Counted from the stretch's first letter, positions 28,227-37,079 are shown. The stretch is 64,000 nt of DNA from Variovorax sp. PAMC28562 (GCF_014303735.1 NZ_CP060296.1:2925501-2989500); one strand, 5' to 3'. The notes: generated by a model not told the origin, from the letters alone. Numbers and translations: made by a program.

Positions 28227-29071
28227 GCTTGCACATAGCGATGCCGCATTTCCAGAAGCGCGTGTGGGTCGGCGCGGGTCTGCTGCTGCTGATGCTGGTG
28301 TGCGCCGTGTTCGCCCACTGGATCGCACCGCACGATCCCTTGGAGCAAGACCTGATGGCGTCGAGCCTGCCGCCCGCGTGGAGCGCCGACGGTGGAGCGG
28401 CGCACTGGTTCGGAACCGACAGTCTCGGGCGCGATATCTTGTCGCGGCTCATCTACGGCGCGCGGCCGGCCATGACGGTGGCGCTGGCCGGCGCTACGCT
28501 GGCGGCGCTCATCGGCACGGTGCTCGGGCTTTGGGCGGGCTTCTACGGCGGCGTGATCGACACGGTGGTATCGCGGCTGGTCGATGTCTGGATGTCGTTC
28601 CCAGCGGTGCTGCTGTCGATCGTGCTGGTGGCCGTCATCGGTACCGGGCTGACCTCCGTGGTGCTGGCGATCGCCATCATCGACTGGACGCGTTTTTGCC
28701 GCGTCGTGCGGGCCGAGGCGCAAGTGCAGGCCAGCCTCGACTACGTGACCTCGGCGCGCACCATCGGCCAGTCGCGCGCGTCGGCTCTCTGGCGCGAAGT
28801 GCTGCCCAACGTGGTGCCCTTGCTGCTCACGCTGTTCACGCTGGAGATGGGCATCGCGGTGGTCATCGAGGCCATCCTGTCGTTCGTCGGGCTCTCGGTG
28901 TCGAGCGATATGCCGACCTGGGGCGGACTGGTGCAGGAAGGTCGCCTGTACGTCAACCAGACGCCATGGCTGCTCGGCCTGCCGATCGGCGCCATCGCGG
29001 TGACGGTTCTGGCGTGCAATGCGCTGGGCGACGGATTGCGCGAATCGCTCGATCCCCTGCTGTCCAAATAA
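28223..29071 (+). CDS. DppC-type ABC permease
   Basis: 282 residues. The ATG at 28223 overlaps the dppB-like stop. A long upstream in-frame extension is a shadow of that gene. Family marks: FAHWIAPHDPLEQDL, FGTDSLGRDILSRLIYGAR and the late EAILSFVGLSVSSDMPTWG. It forms the heterodimeric channel with the preceding gene. Confidence 0.93.
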   Translation: MSLHIAMPHFQKRVWVGAGLLLLMLVCAVFAHWIAPHDPLEQDLMASSLPPAWSADGGAAHWFGTDSLGRDILSRLIYGARPAMTVALAGATLAALIGTVLGLWAGFYGGVIDTVVSRLVDVWMSFPAVLLSIVLVAVIGTGLTSVVLAIAIIDWTRFCRVVRAEAQVQASLDYVTSARTIGQSRASALWREVLPNVVPLLLTLFTLEMGIAVVIEAILSFVGLSVSSDMPTWGGLVQEGRLYVNQTPWLLGLPIGAIAVTVLACNALGDGLRESLDPLLSK

Positions 29072-29085
29072 GAACGACAAACGAT

Positions 29086-30021
29086 ATGGCCGCCTGCCTC
29101 GACATCGACAGTCTTCATCTGGCATTGCGCGCGGGCCGCAAACGCGCAGCGCGCCTGATCCTGCGAGGCATCGACCTGCACATCGCGGCGGGTGAGGTGC
29201 ATGCGCTGGTCGGCGAATCGGGCGCTGGCAAGAGCATGGTCGGGCGCACCGTGCTCGGCATCACGCCGCCGGGTATCGAGGTGGTGGCCGGCAGCGTGCG
29301 CTTCCAGGGGCTCGACTGGCTGGGGCTGACGGCAGCGCAACGCCGCGTCCATCTGGGCCGCGACATCGCGTTGATTCCGCAAGACCCGCTGACCGCGTTG
29401 AATCCCGGTCACACCATCGGTACGCAGATCAACGACGTGCTGCGACTGCACCTCGGTCTTGATGACAAGCAGGCGACGGCGCGCGCCATCGAACTGCTCG
29501 ACTCGGTGCAGGTGCGCTCGCCGGCCACGGTCGTGCGGCAGTACCCGCACGAGTTGTCCGGTGGCATGCGGCAACGCGTGCTGATCGCTATCGCGTTCTC
29601 GTGCAAGCCGAAGCTCATCATTGCCGACGAGCCGACCACCGCCCTCGACGTCACGGTGCAGCGCGAGGTGTTGCGTCTGCTGCGCGACCTGCAGCGCGAC
29701 GAAGGGGCTGCCGTTCTTTTCATCACGCACAACCTCGGGCTGGTTGCCAAGCTGTGCGATTCGGTCAGCGTGATCCATTCGGGTCGCATCGTCGAACACG
29801 GCGATGTACGCAGCATCATCGACACTCCGCGCACGCCCTACACGCGCTCGCTGTTCGCGGCGACACCGCGCTACGACCGGCCGGCAGACACGTTGAAGCC
29901 GATCGCCGAAGAGGTGACCGATAAGCTCTGGGCGTCGGCGCACAGCTATGACCAGAGCTGGTTCGCGGCGCGCGACACAGCGAGTACGGCTGCCCGTCGC
30001 GCGGAGACGCCACATGTCTGA
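29086..30021 (+). CDS. DppD-type ABC importer ATPase
   Basis: 311 residues. The ATG at 29086 gives MAACLDIDSLHLALRAG. Walker A GESGAGKSM, signature LSGGMRQRVLIAIAF, Walker B LIIADEPTTALDVT. The C-terminus contains the oligopeptide-type extension region (YTRSLFAATPRYD), but the usual cysteines of the iron-sulfur-binding DppD tail are not obvious. It overlaps the next ATPase gene by 8 bases. Confidence 0.93.
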   Translation: MAACLDIDSLHLALRAGRKRAARLILRGIDLHIAAGEVHALVGESGAGKSMVGRTVLGITPPGIEVVAGSVRFQGLDWLGLTAAQRRVHLGRDIALIPQDPLTALNPGHTIGTQINDVLRLHLGLDDKQATARAIELLDSVQVRSPATVVRQYPHELSGGMRQRVLIAIAFSCKPKLIIADEPTTALDVTVQREVLRLLRDLQRDEGAAVLFITHNLGLVAKLCDSVSVIHSGRIVEHGDVRSIIDTPRTPYTRSLFAATPRYDRPADTLKPIAEEVTDKLWASAHSYDQSWFAARDTASTAARRAETPHV

Positions 30022-30862
30022 GCCACTGCTCGATGTTCGCGGGCTGGGCTTGTCGTTGCCCGACCGGTCGAGCCGTCGCGCGTTCGGCAAGCCGCCGCTT
30101 CGGCAGATTCTTCACGACATCGACTTGCAGGTGGCGCCCGGCGAATGCGTAGCGCTGGTCGGCGAGTCGGGTTCGGGCAAGACGACGCTGGCACGCACCG
30201 TGCTGCGACTCTATGAACCTCAGCAAGGTGACATCGTTTTTGCAGGCCGAGAGACAACGCACATGAGCGAGCTCGAGTTGCGACCGCTGCGCGCGCGCAT
30301 GCAGATGATCTTTCAGGACCCACTCTCGGCGCTGAACCCGCGACGGCGCGTCGGCGAGATCGTGGTGCAGCCTTTACTGAGCTATGGCCGTCTCGGCGCA
30401 GCGCCGACGGCAGCGGCACTGAAAGAAAAGGCGCGCGCATTGCTGCAACAGGTGAGCTTGCCGCCAGAGTTCGCGACGCGCTTTCCGCATGAGTTGTCGG
30501 GCGGACAGCGTCAGCGCGTCGGCATTGCACGCGCCATTGCGCTGGAGCCCGACCTGATCGTCGCCGACGAGATCGTTTCGGGCCTCGACGTGTCGACGCA
30601 AGCCCGCATCCTGTTGCTGCTGCGTGAGTTGCGCACGCGACTCGGCATGGGCATGATCTTCGTCACCCATGATCTCTCCGTGGTGCGGGTGCTGTGCGAT
30701 CGCGTGGTCGTGATGCGCGAAGGCCGCATCGTCGAAGAAGGACCGACGGCCGACGTTTTTGCGAACCCGCAGCATCCGTACACGCAAGCACTGCTCGAAG
30801 CGATTCCGCTGCCGGAAATCGATGCGAGCTGGCTGGCTCGCACCGAATTCGTCGTCAATTAA
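30014..30862 (+). CDS. DppF-type ABC importer ATPase
   Basis: 282 residues from the ATG at 30014 (MSEPLLDVRGLGLS). Walker A GESGSGKTT, signature LSGGQRQRVGIARAI, Walker B LIVADEIVSGLDVS, where most relatives have DEPVSALDVS. It ends with the expected HPYTQALLEAIP segment. With the preceding ATPase it powers the importer. It is followed after 15 bases by the SDR gene, probably in the same transcript. Confidence 0.93.
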   Translation: MSEPLLDVRGLGLSLPDRSSRRAFGKPPLRQILHDIDLQVAPGECVALVGESGSGKTTLARTVLRLYEPQQGDIVFAGRETTHMSELELRPLRARMQMIFQDPLSALNPRRRVGEIVVQPLLSYGRLGAAPTAAALKEKARALLQQVSLPPEFATRFPHELSGGQRQRVGIARAIALEPDLIVADEIVSGLDVSTQARILLLLRELRTRLGMGMIFVTHDLSVVRVLCDRVVVMREGRIVEEGPTADVFANPQHPYTQALLEAIPLPEIDASWLARTEFVVN

Positions 30863-30877
30863 CCAAAGGAACCGTCC

Positions 30878-31609
30878 ATGGATCTGCATCAAGCAACCGC
30901 CCTCGTCACAGGCGCCAACCGGGGTCTCGGCCGCGAACTCGTTCAACAGCTGCTGGCGGCCGGTGCACCCAAGGTCTACGCTGCGGCGCGCGACACCGCC
31001 GCGCTCGCCGACCTCGTGGCGGCGCATCCCGGCAAGCTGGAAGTGATAACCCTCGACATCACCAACGCCGAGCAAGTCGAGGCGGTGCGGGCGCACTGCG
31101 GCGACGTGAACTTGCTCATCAACAACGCAGGGGTCAACCGCGGGCAGGGGTTGATCGCGGCCCAATCGCTCGACCATGCGCAGGCCGAGATGGCGACCAA
31201 CTACTTCGGCACGCTGGCGATGTGCCGCGCCTTCGCGCCGCAGCTGGCGAAGGGCGGCGCCATCGTCAACGTGCTGTCGATCCTGGCAAAGGTGACTTTG
31301 CCGGCGATGGGTTCGTTGTGCGCCTCCAAAGCCGCGGGGCTGCGCATGACCGAAGGCGTCCGCGCGGAACTCGCGGCGCAGGGCACGCATGTGATGGCGG
31401 TGATGACCGGCCCGGTCGATACCGACATGAGTCGCGATTTTCAGGGGCCAAAATCGTCTACGGCCGAGGTGGCGAACGAGGTGATCGAAGGCCTTCGTCG
31501 TGGTGACGAGGAGGTCCATCACGGCGACATGGCCGCTTGGATCAACGGCGTCATCGGAGCCGACCCGAAGAGCATCGAGCGAGAGCTCGCCAAGTACCTC
31601 CCGGCCTGA
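30878..31609 (+). CDS. SDR-family protein lacking the catalytic tyrosine
   Basis: 243 residues, classical short-chain dehydrogenase fold. The cofactor motif TGANRGLGRE and NNAGVN are intact, and the catalytic serine is present in NVLSIL. The YxxxK motif reads LCASK: the tyrosine is leucine at residue 147 (codon 31316-31318), while the lysine (151) remains. Two base changes separate TTG from a tyrosine codon, so a single sequencing error is unlikely. It may use another proton donor, or not be an oxidoreductase. It ends the VOC-ABC-SDR run and an AAAGGAACC site precedes its ATG. Confidence 0.85.
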   Translation: MDLHQATALVTGANRGLGRELVQQLLAAGAPKVYAAARDTAALADLVAAHPGKLEVITLDITNAEQVEAVRAHCGDVNLLINNAGVNRGQGLIAAQSLDHAQAEMATNYFGTLAMCRAFAPQLAKGGAIVNVLSILAKVTLPAMGSLCASKAAGLRMTEGVRAELAAQGTHVMAVMTGPVDTDMSRDFQGPKSSTAEVANEVIEGLRRGDEEVHHGDMAAWINGVIGADPKSIERELAKYLPA

Positions 31610-31647
31610 ATTTGCTGCCCATTGGGCGATCGCCACGGCGCGCACCG

Positions 31648-31653
31648 GATAAT
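31648..31653 (+). promoter_or_regulatory. -10-like GATAAT 8 bases before the dedA-type start
   Basis: GATAAT is followed by CGGGCGCC and the ATG at 31662. No ribosome-binding site can fit between them. One member of the repeated start-proximal hexamer pattern. Confidence 0.4.
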
Positions 31654-31661
31654 CGGGCGCC

Positions 31662-32333
31662 ATGGAATTCATCAGCTACCTCGTCGACTTCGTTCTGCAT
31701 GTCGACAAGCACCTCGAGACCTTCGTCGTCGCCTACGGGCCTTGGGTGTACGCATTGCTCTTCGTCATCGTGTTCGTGGAGACTGGCGCGGTGGTCATGC
31801 CGTTTTTGCCAGGCGATTCATTGCTGTTCATCGTCGGCGCGTTGTGCGGCATCGGCTTGATGAGCTATCCCCTGGCGTGCGGGGTGCTGGTCGCAGCGGC
31901 CATTCTTGGCGACCAATGCAATTTCAGCATCGGGCGCTACATCGGGCCCAAGGTTTTTCAGTGGGAGAGTTCACGCTTTTTCAACCGCAAAGCCTTCGAC
32001 CAGGCGCACGGGTTTTATGAGCGGTACGGTGGCATCACGATCATCCTTGCGCGCTTCATGCCGTTCATTCGCACATTTGCGCCCTTCGTGGCAGGCGTGG
32101 CTGCAATGAAGCGAGGAAGTTTCACCATGTTCAACGTCGTCGGCGCGCTGATCTGGGTGCTCAGCATCACCACGGCGGGTTACTTTTTTGGCAACTTGCC
32201 GTGGGTACGTGAGCATCTCGACAAGATCATCTGGGCCTTGATCTTCGTGCCGGGACTGCTGGCGATCTTCGGCGCGTGGCGCGCCGGCCGTGCGGAGAAG
32301 GCGCGGGCCGCTGGTGCTCAGGCCGAGGCCTGA
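31662..32333 (+). CDS. DedA-family membrane protein
   Basis: 223 residues with about five hydrophobic segments. Family marks: ETGAVVMPFLPGDSLLF, the acidic and basic pair in GDQCNFSIGRYIG, and ARFMPFIRTFAPFVAG. DedA proteins are inner-membrane lipid transporters (some recycle undecaprenyl phosphate) and affect proton-motive-force homeostasis and drug tolerance. It ends 24 bases before a convergent small gene. A basic tail (RAGRAEKARAAGAQ) faces the cytoplasm. Confidence 0.92.
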   Translation: MEFISYLVDFVLHVDKHLETFVVAYGPWVYALLFVIVFVETGAVVMPFLPGDSLLFIVGALCGIGLMSYPLACGVLVAAAILGDQCNFSIGRYIGPKVFQWESSRFFNRKAFDQAHGFYERYGGITIILARFMPFIRTFAPFVAGVAAMKRGSFTMFNVVGALIWVLSITTAGYFFGNLPWVREHLDKIIWALIFVPGLLAIFGAWRAGRAEKARAAGAQAEA

Positions 32334-32357
32334 GCGGGCCGTGCAGCCGGTAGTCTC

Positions 32358-32627
32358 TTAGTAGCGAGGGCCGTTGTTCGGGTAGTACCCGCGATTGGCG
32401 TTATTGCGTTGGTCCGAGTTCTTGCCGACTTCATTGCCGATCAACCCGCCGATGGCGGCACCGCCGACCGTGGCGGCAGCGTTGCCGCCGATCGCGTTTC
32501 CGAGAAGCGCACCACCCACCGCGCCACCTGCGACGCCCAACTGCTGATTGGGGCCGGTGCCGGCACAGCCAGACAAAGCCATCACCGACGTTGCGACGGC
32601 CGCCGCGATCCAGATACGTGTTTGCAT
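32358..32627 (-). CDS. Small glycine-zipper lipoprotein
   Basis: 89 residues from the ATG at 32627, chosen because AAGGTGG lies 5 bases upstream; a longer frame begins at 32654. Lipobox ALSGC places the lipidated cysteine near residue 21. The mature part is a glycine-zipper hairpin (GGAVGGALLGNAIGGNA) then a hydrophilic Asn/Tyr-rich tail. Such proteins resemble OsmB or the SlyB-like 2TM group and usually sit in the outer membrane under envelope-stress control; the role is unproved. Bases 32628-32774 upstream hold no gene. Confidence 0.85.
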   Translation of the reverse strand: MQTRIWIAAAVATSVMALSGCAGTGPNQQLGVAGGAVGGALLGNAIGGNAAATVGGAAIGGLIGNEVGKNSDQRNNANRGYYPNNGPRY

Positions 32628-32774
32628 GATGTCCACCTTAGAGTAGTAGTGCACTCAACTTAGGCAGCCGCGTTCATCCGGGCTGTAGGCGACCGCCCCG
32701 CAAGGTTGCGCGCAACAGCGACCGATCGATGCGCGATAACGACCCGCTGCACCGGGCGTTGACTGTGCGAAAAG

Positions 32775-34283
32775 TTACAGCTGCCGGCTGCGTGCCAACG
32801 GCGGGTTTTGCGCGAAGTAGCGCTGAATGCCGCGCATCAGGGCCTCCGCCAAGCTGTCCTGGTATGCAACGCTTCGGAGGTTCGCTTCTTCTTCAGGGTT
32901 GCTGATGAAGGCGGTTTCGACCAGCACGCTCGGGATATCCGGCGCCTTCAGCACCGCGAAGCCTGCCTGTTCGACTTCGCCCTTGTGCAGCCGCGCACCG
33001 ACGTTCTTGATCTCGCCCAGCATCGCGCTGCCGAGCTTCAGGCTGTCGTTGATCTGCGCCGTCGTACTCATGTCGAGCAAGGCGCGTTGAACCTGGATCT
33101 CATGGTCGCCCACGTTGATGCCGCCGACCTTGTCGGATTCGTTTTCCTTGTTGGCCATGTAGCGCGCCGCGCTGCTGGATGCGCCATGCTGGCTCAGTGC
33201 AAACACACTGGCTCCGCGGGCTGCCGGCGTCGTGAAGGCGTCGGCATGGATGCTCACGAACAGGTCGGCCTGAACACGACGCGCCTTTTGAACGCGCGTG
33301 CCGAGGGGCACGAAGAAGTCGGCATCGCGCGTCAAAAACGCGCGCATCGGATTGCCGTTGACGCTGCTGGCGTTGATGCGGTCGCGCAGCTTGAAAGCGA
33401 CCTGCAGCACGATGTCTTTTTCGCGCGTGCCGGCGGGTCCGGTGGCGCCCGGATCTTCGCCGCCGTGTCCCGGATCGAGGGCGACGATGATGAGGCGGTC
33501 GGTGCGGTTGGCAGTGGCTGTGCCGCTGCGCGCGACCACCGATGGCGGCGCTGCAGGCACTGGTTTGAGCGGGATCGAGCCGACCAAGGGCGGTAGCGTG
33601 GGCGGCAGGGGCGATGGCGCGCCCGGAGAGCGACCGGGCGCGGTCGGCGGCGCGGAGACGGCAGGCCCGGGTCGCCCGGCTTGCTGAGCCATGAGTTCGC
33701 CGAGCGGATCGACCGCGGCCGTGCCGGGCCTTGCGGGCGCCGATGGCGCCGGCAAACGCGATGGCTCGCGTGGCGCGAAACCGGCCACGTTGGTATCGGC
33801 GTCGCCTTTGGCAGTGGAAGAAGGCGCGTCGCGCAGGCGCTCGGCAATCAGCGCTTCCATCGGGTCGAGCGGCTCCTGGGGATGCAGGTCGAGCACCAGC
33901 CGGTCGCGATAGGCCGCCACCGGCGCCAGCGAAAACACCTGGGGGATCACCGCCTGCTTCAGGTCGAACACGATGCGCACGACGTTGGGAGCGAACTGCC
34001 CGACGCGCAAACCGTTGATGTACGGATCACCCGGCTTGATCTTGCCGACCAGCTCGCGCAGTTGCGGATTGAGCTCGATGCCGGTGATGTCGACCGCCAG
34101 CCGCGGCGGGCTGCCCACGGTGAGCTGCTGCGTCTGCAGGCGCGCATCGGATTCGATCGTCACGCGGGTGTAGTCGGCGGCGGGCCAGACGCGCACCGCC
34201 ACGATGGTCGCTCCGCGTGCGATTTGCTGCACGCCGAGCAGCAGGGCCAGCGTGCCGCCTTGAAGAAGATCGCGGCGCTTCAT
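32775..34283 (-). CDS. amiC: N-acetylmuramoyl-L-alanine amidase AmiC (AMIN + Amidase_3)
   Basis: 502 residues. The twin-arginine signal MKRRDLLQGG matches Tat export of AmiC. An AMIN targeting domain covers about 30-135, then comes a long Ala/Pro-rich linker (about 150-260) and an Amidase_3 catalytic domain (265-490) with zinc ligands in LDPGHGGEDPGA, a glutamate in TREKDIV and SIHADAF, plus the catalytic Glu in VLVETAFISN. It splits septal peptidoglycan during cell separation. Its ATG overlaps the tsaE stop by 4 bases, a pairing common in Proteobacteria. Confidence 0.94.
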   Translation of the reverse strand: MKRRDLLQGGTLALLLGVQQIARGATIVAVRVWPAADYTRVTIESDARLQTQQLTVGSPPRLAVDITGIELNPQLRELVGKIKPGDPYINGLRVGQFAPNVVRIVFDLKQAVIPQVFSLAPVAAYRDRLVLDLHPQEPLDPMEALIAERLRDAPSSTAKGDADTNVAGFAPREPSRLPAPSAPARPGTAAVDPLGELMAQQAGRPGPAVSAPPTAPGRSPGAPSPLPPTLPPLVGSIPLKPVPAAPPSVVARSGTATANRTDRLIIVALDPGHGGEDPGATGPAGTREKDIVLQVAFKLRDRINASSVNGNPMRAFLTRDADFFVPLGTRVQKARRVQADLFVSIHADAFTTPAARGASVFALSQHGASSSAARYMANKENESDKVGGINVGDHEIQVQRALLDMSTTAQINDSLKLGSAMLGEIKNVGARLHKGEVEQAGFAVLKAPDIPSVLVETAFISNPEEEANLRSVAYQDSLAEALMRGIQRYFAQNPPLARSRQL

Positions 34284-34849
34284 GCGGCGATGGGTCCTGA
34301 GGTTGGCCTGATGCTGTCGAGATGCGCCAGCAAGGCGAAACCGCGGGGCGTGCCCGCGAGCAGTGTCACGGTACGTGAGTCGTCTGTCATTGCTTCCATT
34401 TTAAGAGCGAGGTCTGCAACCGGAATGCGGCCTGCAGCGTTGTCGGGCCATTCGGCGAGCTTCAGTCCGGGGCCCGCGAAGATGTCTCTGAATCCGGCAT
34501 CGTCCCATTCGCGAGGGTCGTTGAAACGGTAGAAGTCGAAGTGATAGATCGCCAGCCCATCGGGTGCTTCGTGCGGCTCGACGACTGCGTAGGTCGGGCT
34601 CTTGATGCGGCCTTCGATGCCGAGCGCACGCAGCAAATGCCGGACGAAGGTCGTCTTGCCCGCGCCGAGCTCGCCATGCAGCGCAATGAAGGCATCCCGC
34701 AACATTGGTGCCGAGGCCACGCAGCGCGCAAAGGCGTCGGTATCGGCCTCGGTGTGCCAGTGCAGCACCGCTGGCAGTTCCGTTGCCAGCGATGGCAACG
34801 ATGCCGCCTGCAAGGGCGTTTCTACAATCGGCGTGTGGTCGGTACTCAA
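34280..34849 (-). CDS. tsaE: TsaE, ATPase of the tRNA t6A37 synthesis complex
   Basis: About 189 residues if the TTG at 34849 is used. There is no ATG near the domain start, and TTG or GTG codons further in are alternatives. P-loop HGELGAGKTTFVRHLL, switch region SPTYAVVEPH and YHFDFYRF, Walker-B-like LAEWPDNA are all standard for TsaE (YjeE). TsaE drives the TsaB/TsaD complex that makes threonylcarbamoyl-adenosine. It overlaps amiC, and its start abuts the divergent queG start, leaving no real intergenic space. Confidence 0.88.
   Translation of the reverse strand: MSTDHTPIVETPLQAASLPSLATELPAVLHWHTEADTDAFARCVASAPMLRDAFIALHGELGAGKTTFVRHLLRALGIEGRIKSPTYAVVEPHEAPDGLAIYHFDFYRFNDPREWDDAGFRDIFAGPGLKLAEWPDNAAGRIPVADLALKMEAMTDDSRTVTLLAGTPRGFALLAHLDSIRPTSGPIAA
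34823..34828 (+). promoter_or_regulatory. -10-like TACAAT just before the queG start
   Basis: TACAAT lies inside the 5' end of tsaE, 6 bases before an in-frame GTG at 34835 and 24 bases before the GTG at 34853. It supports either a leaderless queG starting at 34835 or a very short leader. No -35 box is clear. Confidence 0.4.
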
Positions 34850-34852
34850 CTC

Positions 34853-35938
34853 GTGGCTCGTGATTTGGTGACGCAGGATGTCGTGGCGCGCATACAAGAG
34901 TGGGCGCGTGAATTGGGATTCTCCCAAATCGGTATTGCGGGCATCGACCTCGCCGATGCCGAGGCCGGACTCGGGCACTGGCTTCACAACGGCTTTCACG
35001 GCGAAATGGCCTACATGGCCGCGCACGGATTGCGTCGGGCGCGGCCTGCGGAGTTGGTGCCCGGCACGGTGAGCGTGATCACCGCGCGCATGGACTACCT
35101 GCCCCGGGCGACGCCGGAAGGTTGGCAGGGCATTGAATTCGAACGGCTCGAACGGCCCGGCGAAGGCATTGTCTCGGTCTATGCAAGGGGCAGGGACTAT
35201 CACAAAGTGCTTCGCTCACGCCTGCAGAAACTGGCCGACCGCATCACCGAAACGCTGGGACCTTTCGGGCACCGCGTCTTCACCGATTCAGCGCCGGTGC
35301 TCGAGGCCGAGCTGGCTTCACGCAGCGGCCAGGGCTGGCGCGGCAAGCACACGCTGGTGCTCGACCGCGATGCGGGCTCGATGTTTTTTCTCGGCGAGAT
35401 CTACGTCGACATCGCGCTGCCGCCGAGCGAACCCGTTACCGCGCATTGCGGCAGTTGCAGCGCCTGCATCGACATCTGCCCGACGCAGGCGATCATCGCG
35501 CCGCATCGGCTCGACGCGCGGCGCTGCATCTCGTATCTGACGATCGAGCATGCGGGCTCGATTCCGGTCGAACTGCGCGCGGCCATCGGCAATCGCATCT
35601 ATGGCTGCGACGATTGCCAGCTGATCTGCCCCTGGAACAAGTTTGCGAAGAAGAGTGCGTTGCCCGACTTCGATGAACGCGACGGCTTGAGCGGACAGCA
35701 TCTCGCCGAACTCTTCGCGTGGACGGAAGAAGCGTTTCTCCGCTTCACCGAAGGCAGCCCTATTCGCCGCATCGGCCATGAGCGCTGGTTGCGCAACGTG
35801 GCGGTCGGTTTGGGCAACGCCCTGCGTGCGGGCGATACGCGGGCCGCGGCCGCGCTCGCGACGCGTGCATTGCACCCGAGTGCGCTGGTGCGCGAGCACG
35901 TCGAGTGGGCGTTGGCACAAAGCGCACCTTTCGTCTGA
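34853..35938 (+). CDS. queG: Epoxyqueuosine reductase QueG
   Basis: 361 residues from the GTG at 34853, which gives an N-terminus of E. coli QueG length; the GTG at 34835 adds six residues. The cobalamin-binding and catalytic part covers 1-190 (HGEMAYMAAHG, VITARMDYLP). Two ferredoxin-like [4Fe-4S] motifs follow: CGSCSACIDICPTQAI and CDDCQLICPWN. A HEAT-like C-terminus ends it. QueG performs the final reduction of epoxyqueuosine to queuosine in tRNA. It is divergent from tsaE, so two tRNA-modification genes face apart here. Confidence 0.94.
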   Translation: MARDLVTQDVVARIQEWARELGFSQIGIAGIDLADAEAGLGHWLHNGFHGEMAYMAAHGLRRARPAELVPGTVSVITARMDYLPRATPEGWQGIEFERLERPGEGIVSVYARGRDYHKVLRSRLQKLADRITETLGPFGHRVFTDSAPVLEAELASRSGQGWRGKHTLVLDRDAGSMFFLGEIYVDIALPPSEPVTAHCGSCSACIDICPTQAIIAPHRLDARRCISYLTIEHAGSIPVELRAAIGNRIYGCDDCQLICPWNKFAKKSALPDFDERDGLSGQHLAELFAWTEEAFLRFTEGSPIRRIGHERWLRNVAVGLGNALRAGDTRAAAALATRALHPSALVREHVEWALAQSAPFV

Positions 35939-36048
35939 ATCCCGCGTTTGCGGGGTATTCCACAGCACTGTGGGCGCCGGCATGCCGGTAGCATTTCGGC
36001 TTTCCGTTTCGTTCGATCGTCTTGTTGACGACTACCAGGAGTTCGCTG

Positions 36049-37044
36049 ATGCCACGCCGCCGATTGAGCACTTTTGTCCGTCTCGCTGAAGTCACCGGAC
36101 TTGCCGTGCTCGCCGCCACGCTAGCTTCACCCGCTGCGGCGCAGGGCTACCCGACCAAGCCGATCGAGTTGAGTGTGCCGTTCGCACCCGGTGGCACGAC
36201 CGACATCGTGGCGCGCGTGATCTCCGAGCCGCTGGGCAAGGCATTGGGTCAGCCGGTGATCGTCATCAACCGCGCGGGCGGCGGCGGCATCGTGGGTGCA
36301 GCCGAAACCGCACGCGCAGCGCCCGACGGCTACAAACTGGGCGTCGCCACCGTGTCGAGCACGGCAGCCAACCCGGCGATCAACCCGAAGACGCCGTACG
36401 ACCCGATCAACGACTTCACGCCGATCACCAACATCGCCGCGACGCCCAACATCATCGCGGTCAACCCGAAGTTCCCGGCAAAGAACTACGCCGAATTCGT
36501 GGCCGAGCTCAAGAAGAATCCTGGCAAGTATTCGTATGCATCGTCGGGCACCGGCGGCATCGGGCATCTGCTGATGGAGCTGTACAAGAGCTTGACGAAT
36601 ACCTTCGTCACGCACATCCCTTACCGCGGCGCCGGCCCGGCCCTGAACGACGTGGTGGCGGGCCAGGTGGCGATCATGTTCGACAACATTCCTTCGGCAT
36701 TGCCCTTCATCAAGAGCGGCCAGCTGGTGCCGATCGTGGTGTCGGCGCCGCAGCGGTTGAAGGACTTGCCCAACGTGCCGACCTTCAAGGAGGTCGGGCT
36801 GGAGCCGGTCAACCGCATGGCGTACTACGGCATCCTCGGCCCGAAGAACCTGCCGAAAGAAGTGGTCGACAAGGTGGCGGCTGCGGTGAAAAAGTCGGTC
36901 GAGGATCCGGTGGTGCGAAAGCGCATCGAAGACACCGGCTCGCTCATCGTCGCCAACACGCCCGAGCAGTTCGCCGCGCAGATCAAGGCCGAGTTCGAGG
37001 TCTACAAGCAGGTCGTGGTCAAGCAGAAGCTCACGCTCGATTGA
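36049..37044 (+). CDS. Bug/TctC-family tripartite-tricarboxylate-type binding protein
   Basis: 331 residues. The ATG at 36049 has AGGAG 8 bases upstream and gives a signal peptide ending PAAAQG. Typical Bug marks: YPTKPIELSVPFAPGGTTDIVAR, SSGTGGIGHLLMELYK, THIPYRGAGPALNDV. These periplasmic proteins bind carboxylates or amides, and many are orphans without TctA/TctB membrane partners, as here. Burkholderiales carry them in very large numbers. It is followed by xerD after 35 bases. Ligand unknown. Confidence 0.92.
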   Translation: MPRRRLSTFVRLAEVTGLAVLAATLASPAAAQGYPTKPIELSVPFAPGGTTDIVARVISEPLGKALGQPVIVINRAGGGGIVGAAETARAAPDGYKLGVATVSSTAANPAINPKTPYDPINDFTPITNIAATPNIIAVNPKFPAKNYAEFVAELKKNPGKYSYASSGTGGIGHLLMELYKSLTNTFVTHIPYRGAGPALNDVVAGQVAIMFDNIPSALPFIKSGQLVPIVVSAPQRLKDLPNVPTFKEVGLEPVNRMAYYGILGPKNLPKEVVDKVAAAVKKSVEDPVVRKRIEDTGSLIVANTPEQFAAQIKAEFEVYKQVVVKQKLTLD

Positions 37045-37063
37045 TCGAACGCGGCGCGCGGTT

Positions 37064-37072
37064 TGTTATCTT
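37064..37072 (+). promoter_or_regulatory. Extended -10-like TGTTATCTT 7 bases before the xerD start
   Basis: TG-T-TATCTT resembles an extended -10 element (TGnTATAAT) and ends 7 bases before the ATG at 37080. A leaderless or near-leaderless xerD transcript is possible. Confidence 0.35.
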
Positions 37073-37079
37073 GCAGGCC

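Noticed and set aside
35941..35956. CCCGC-GTTT-GCGGG hairpin after queG as a terminator
   Set aside because: Short stem and no T-run; too weak to call.
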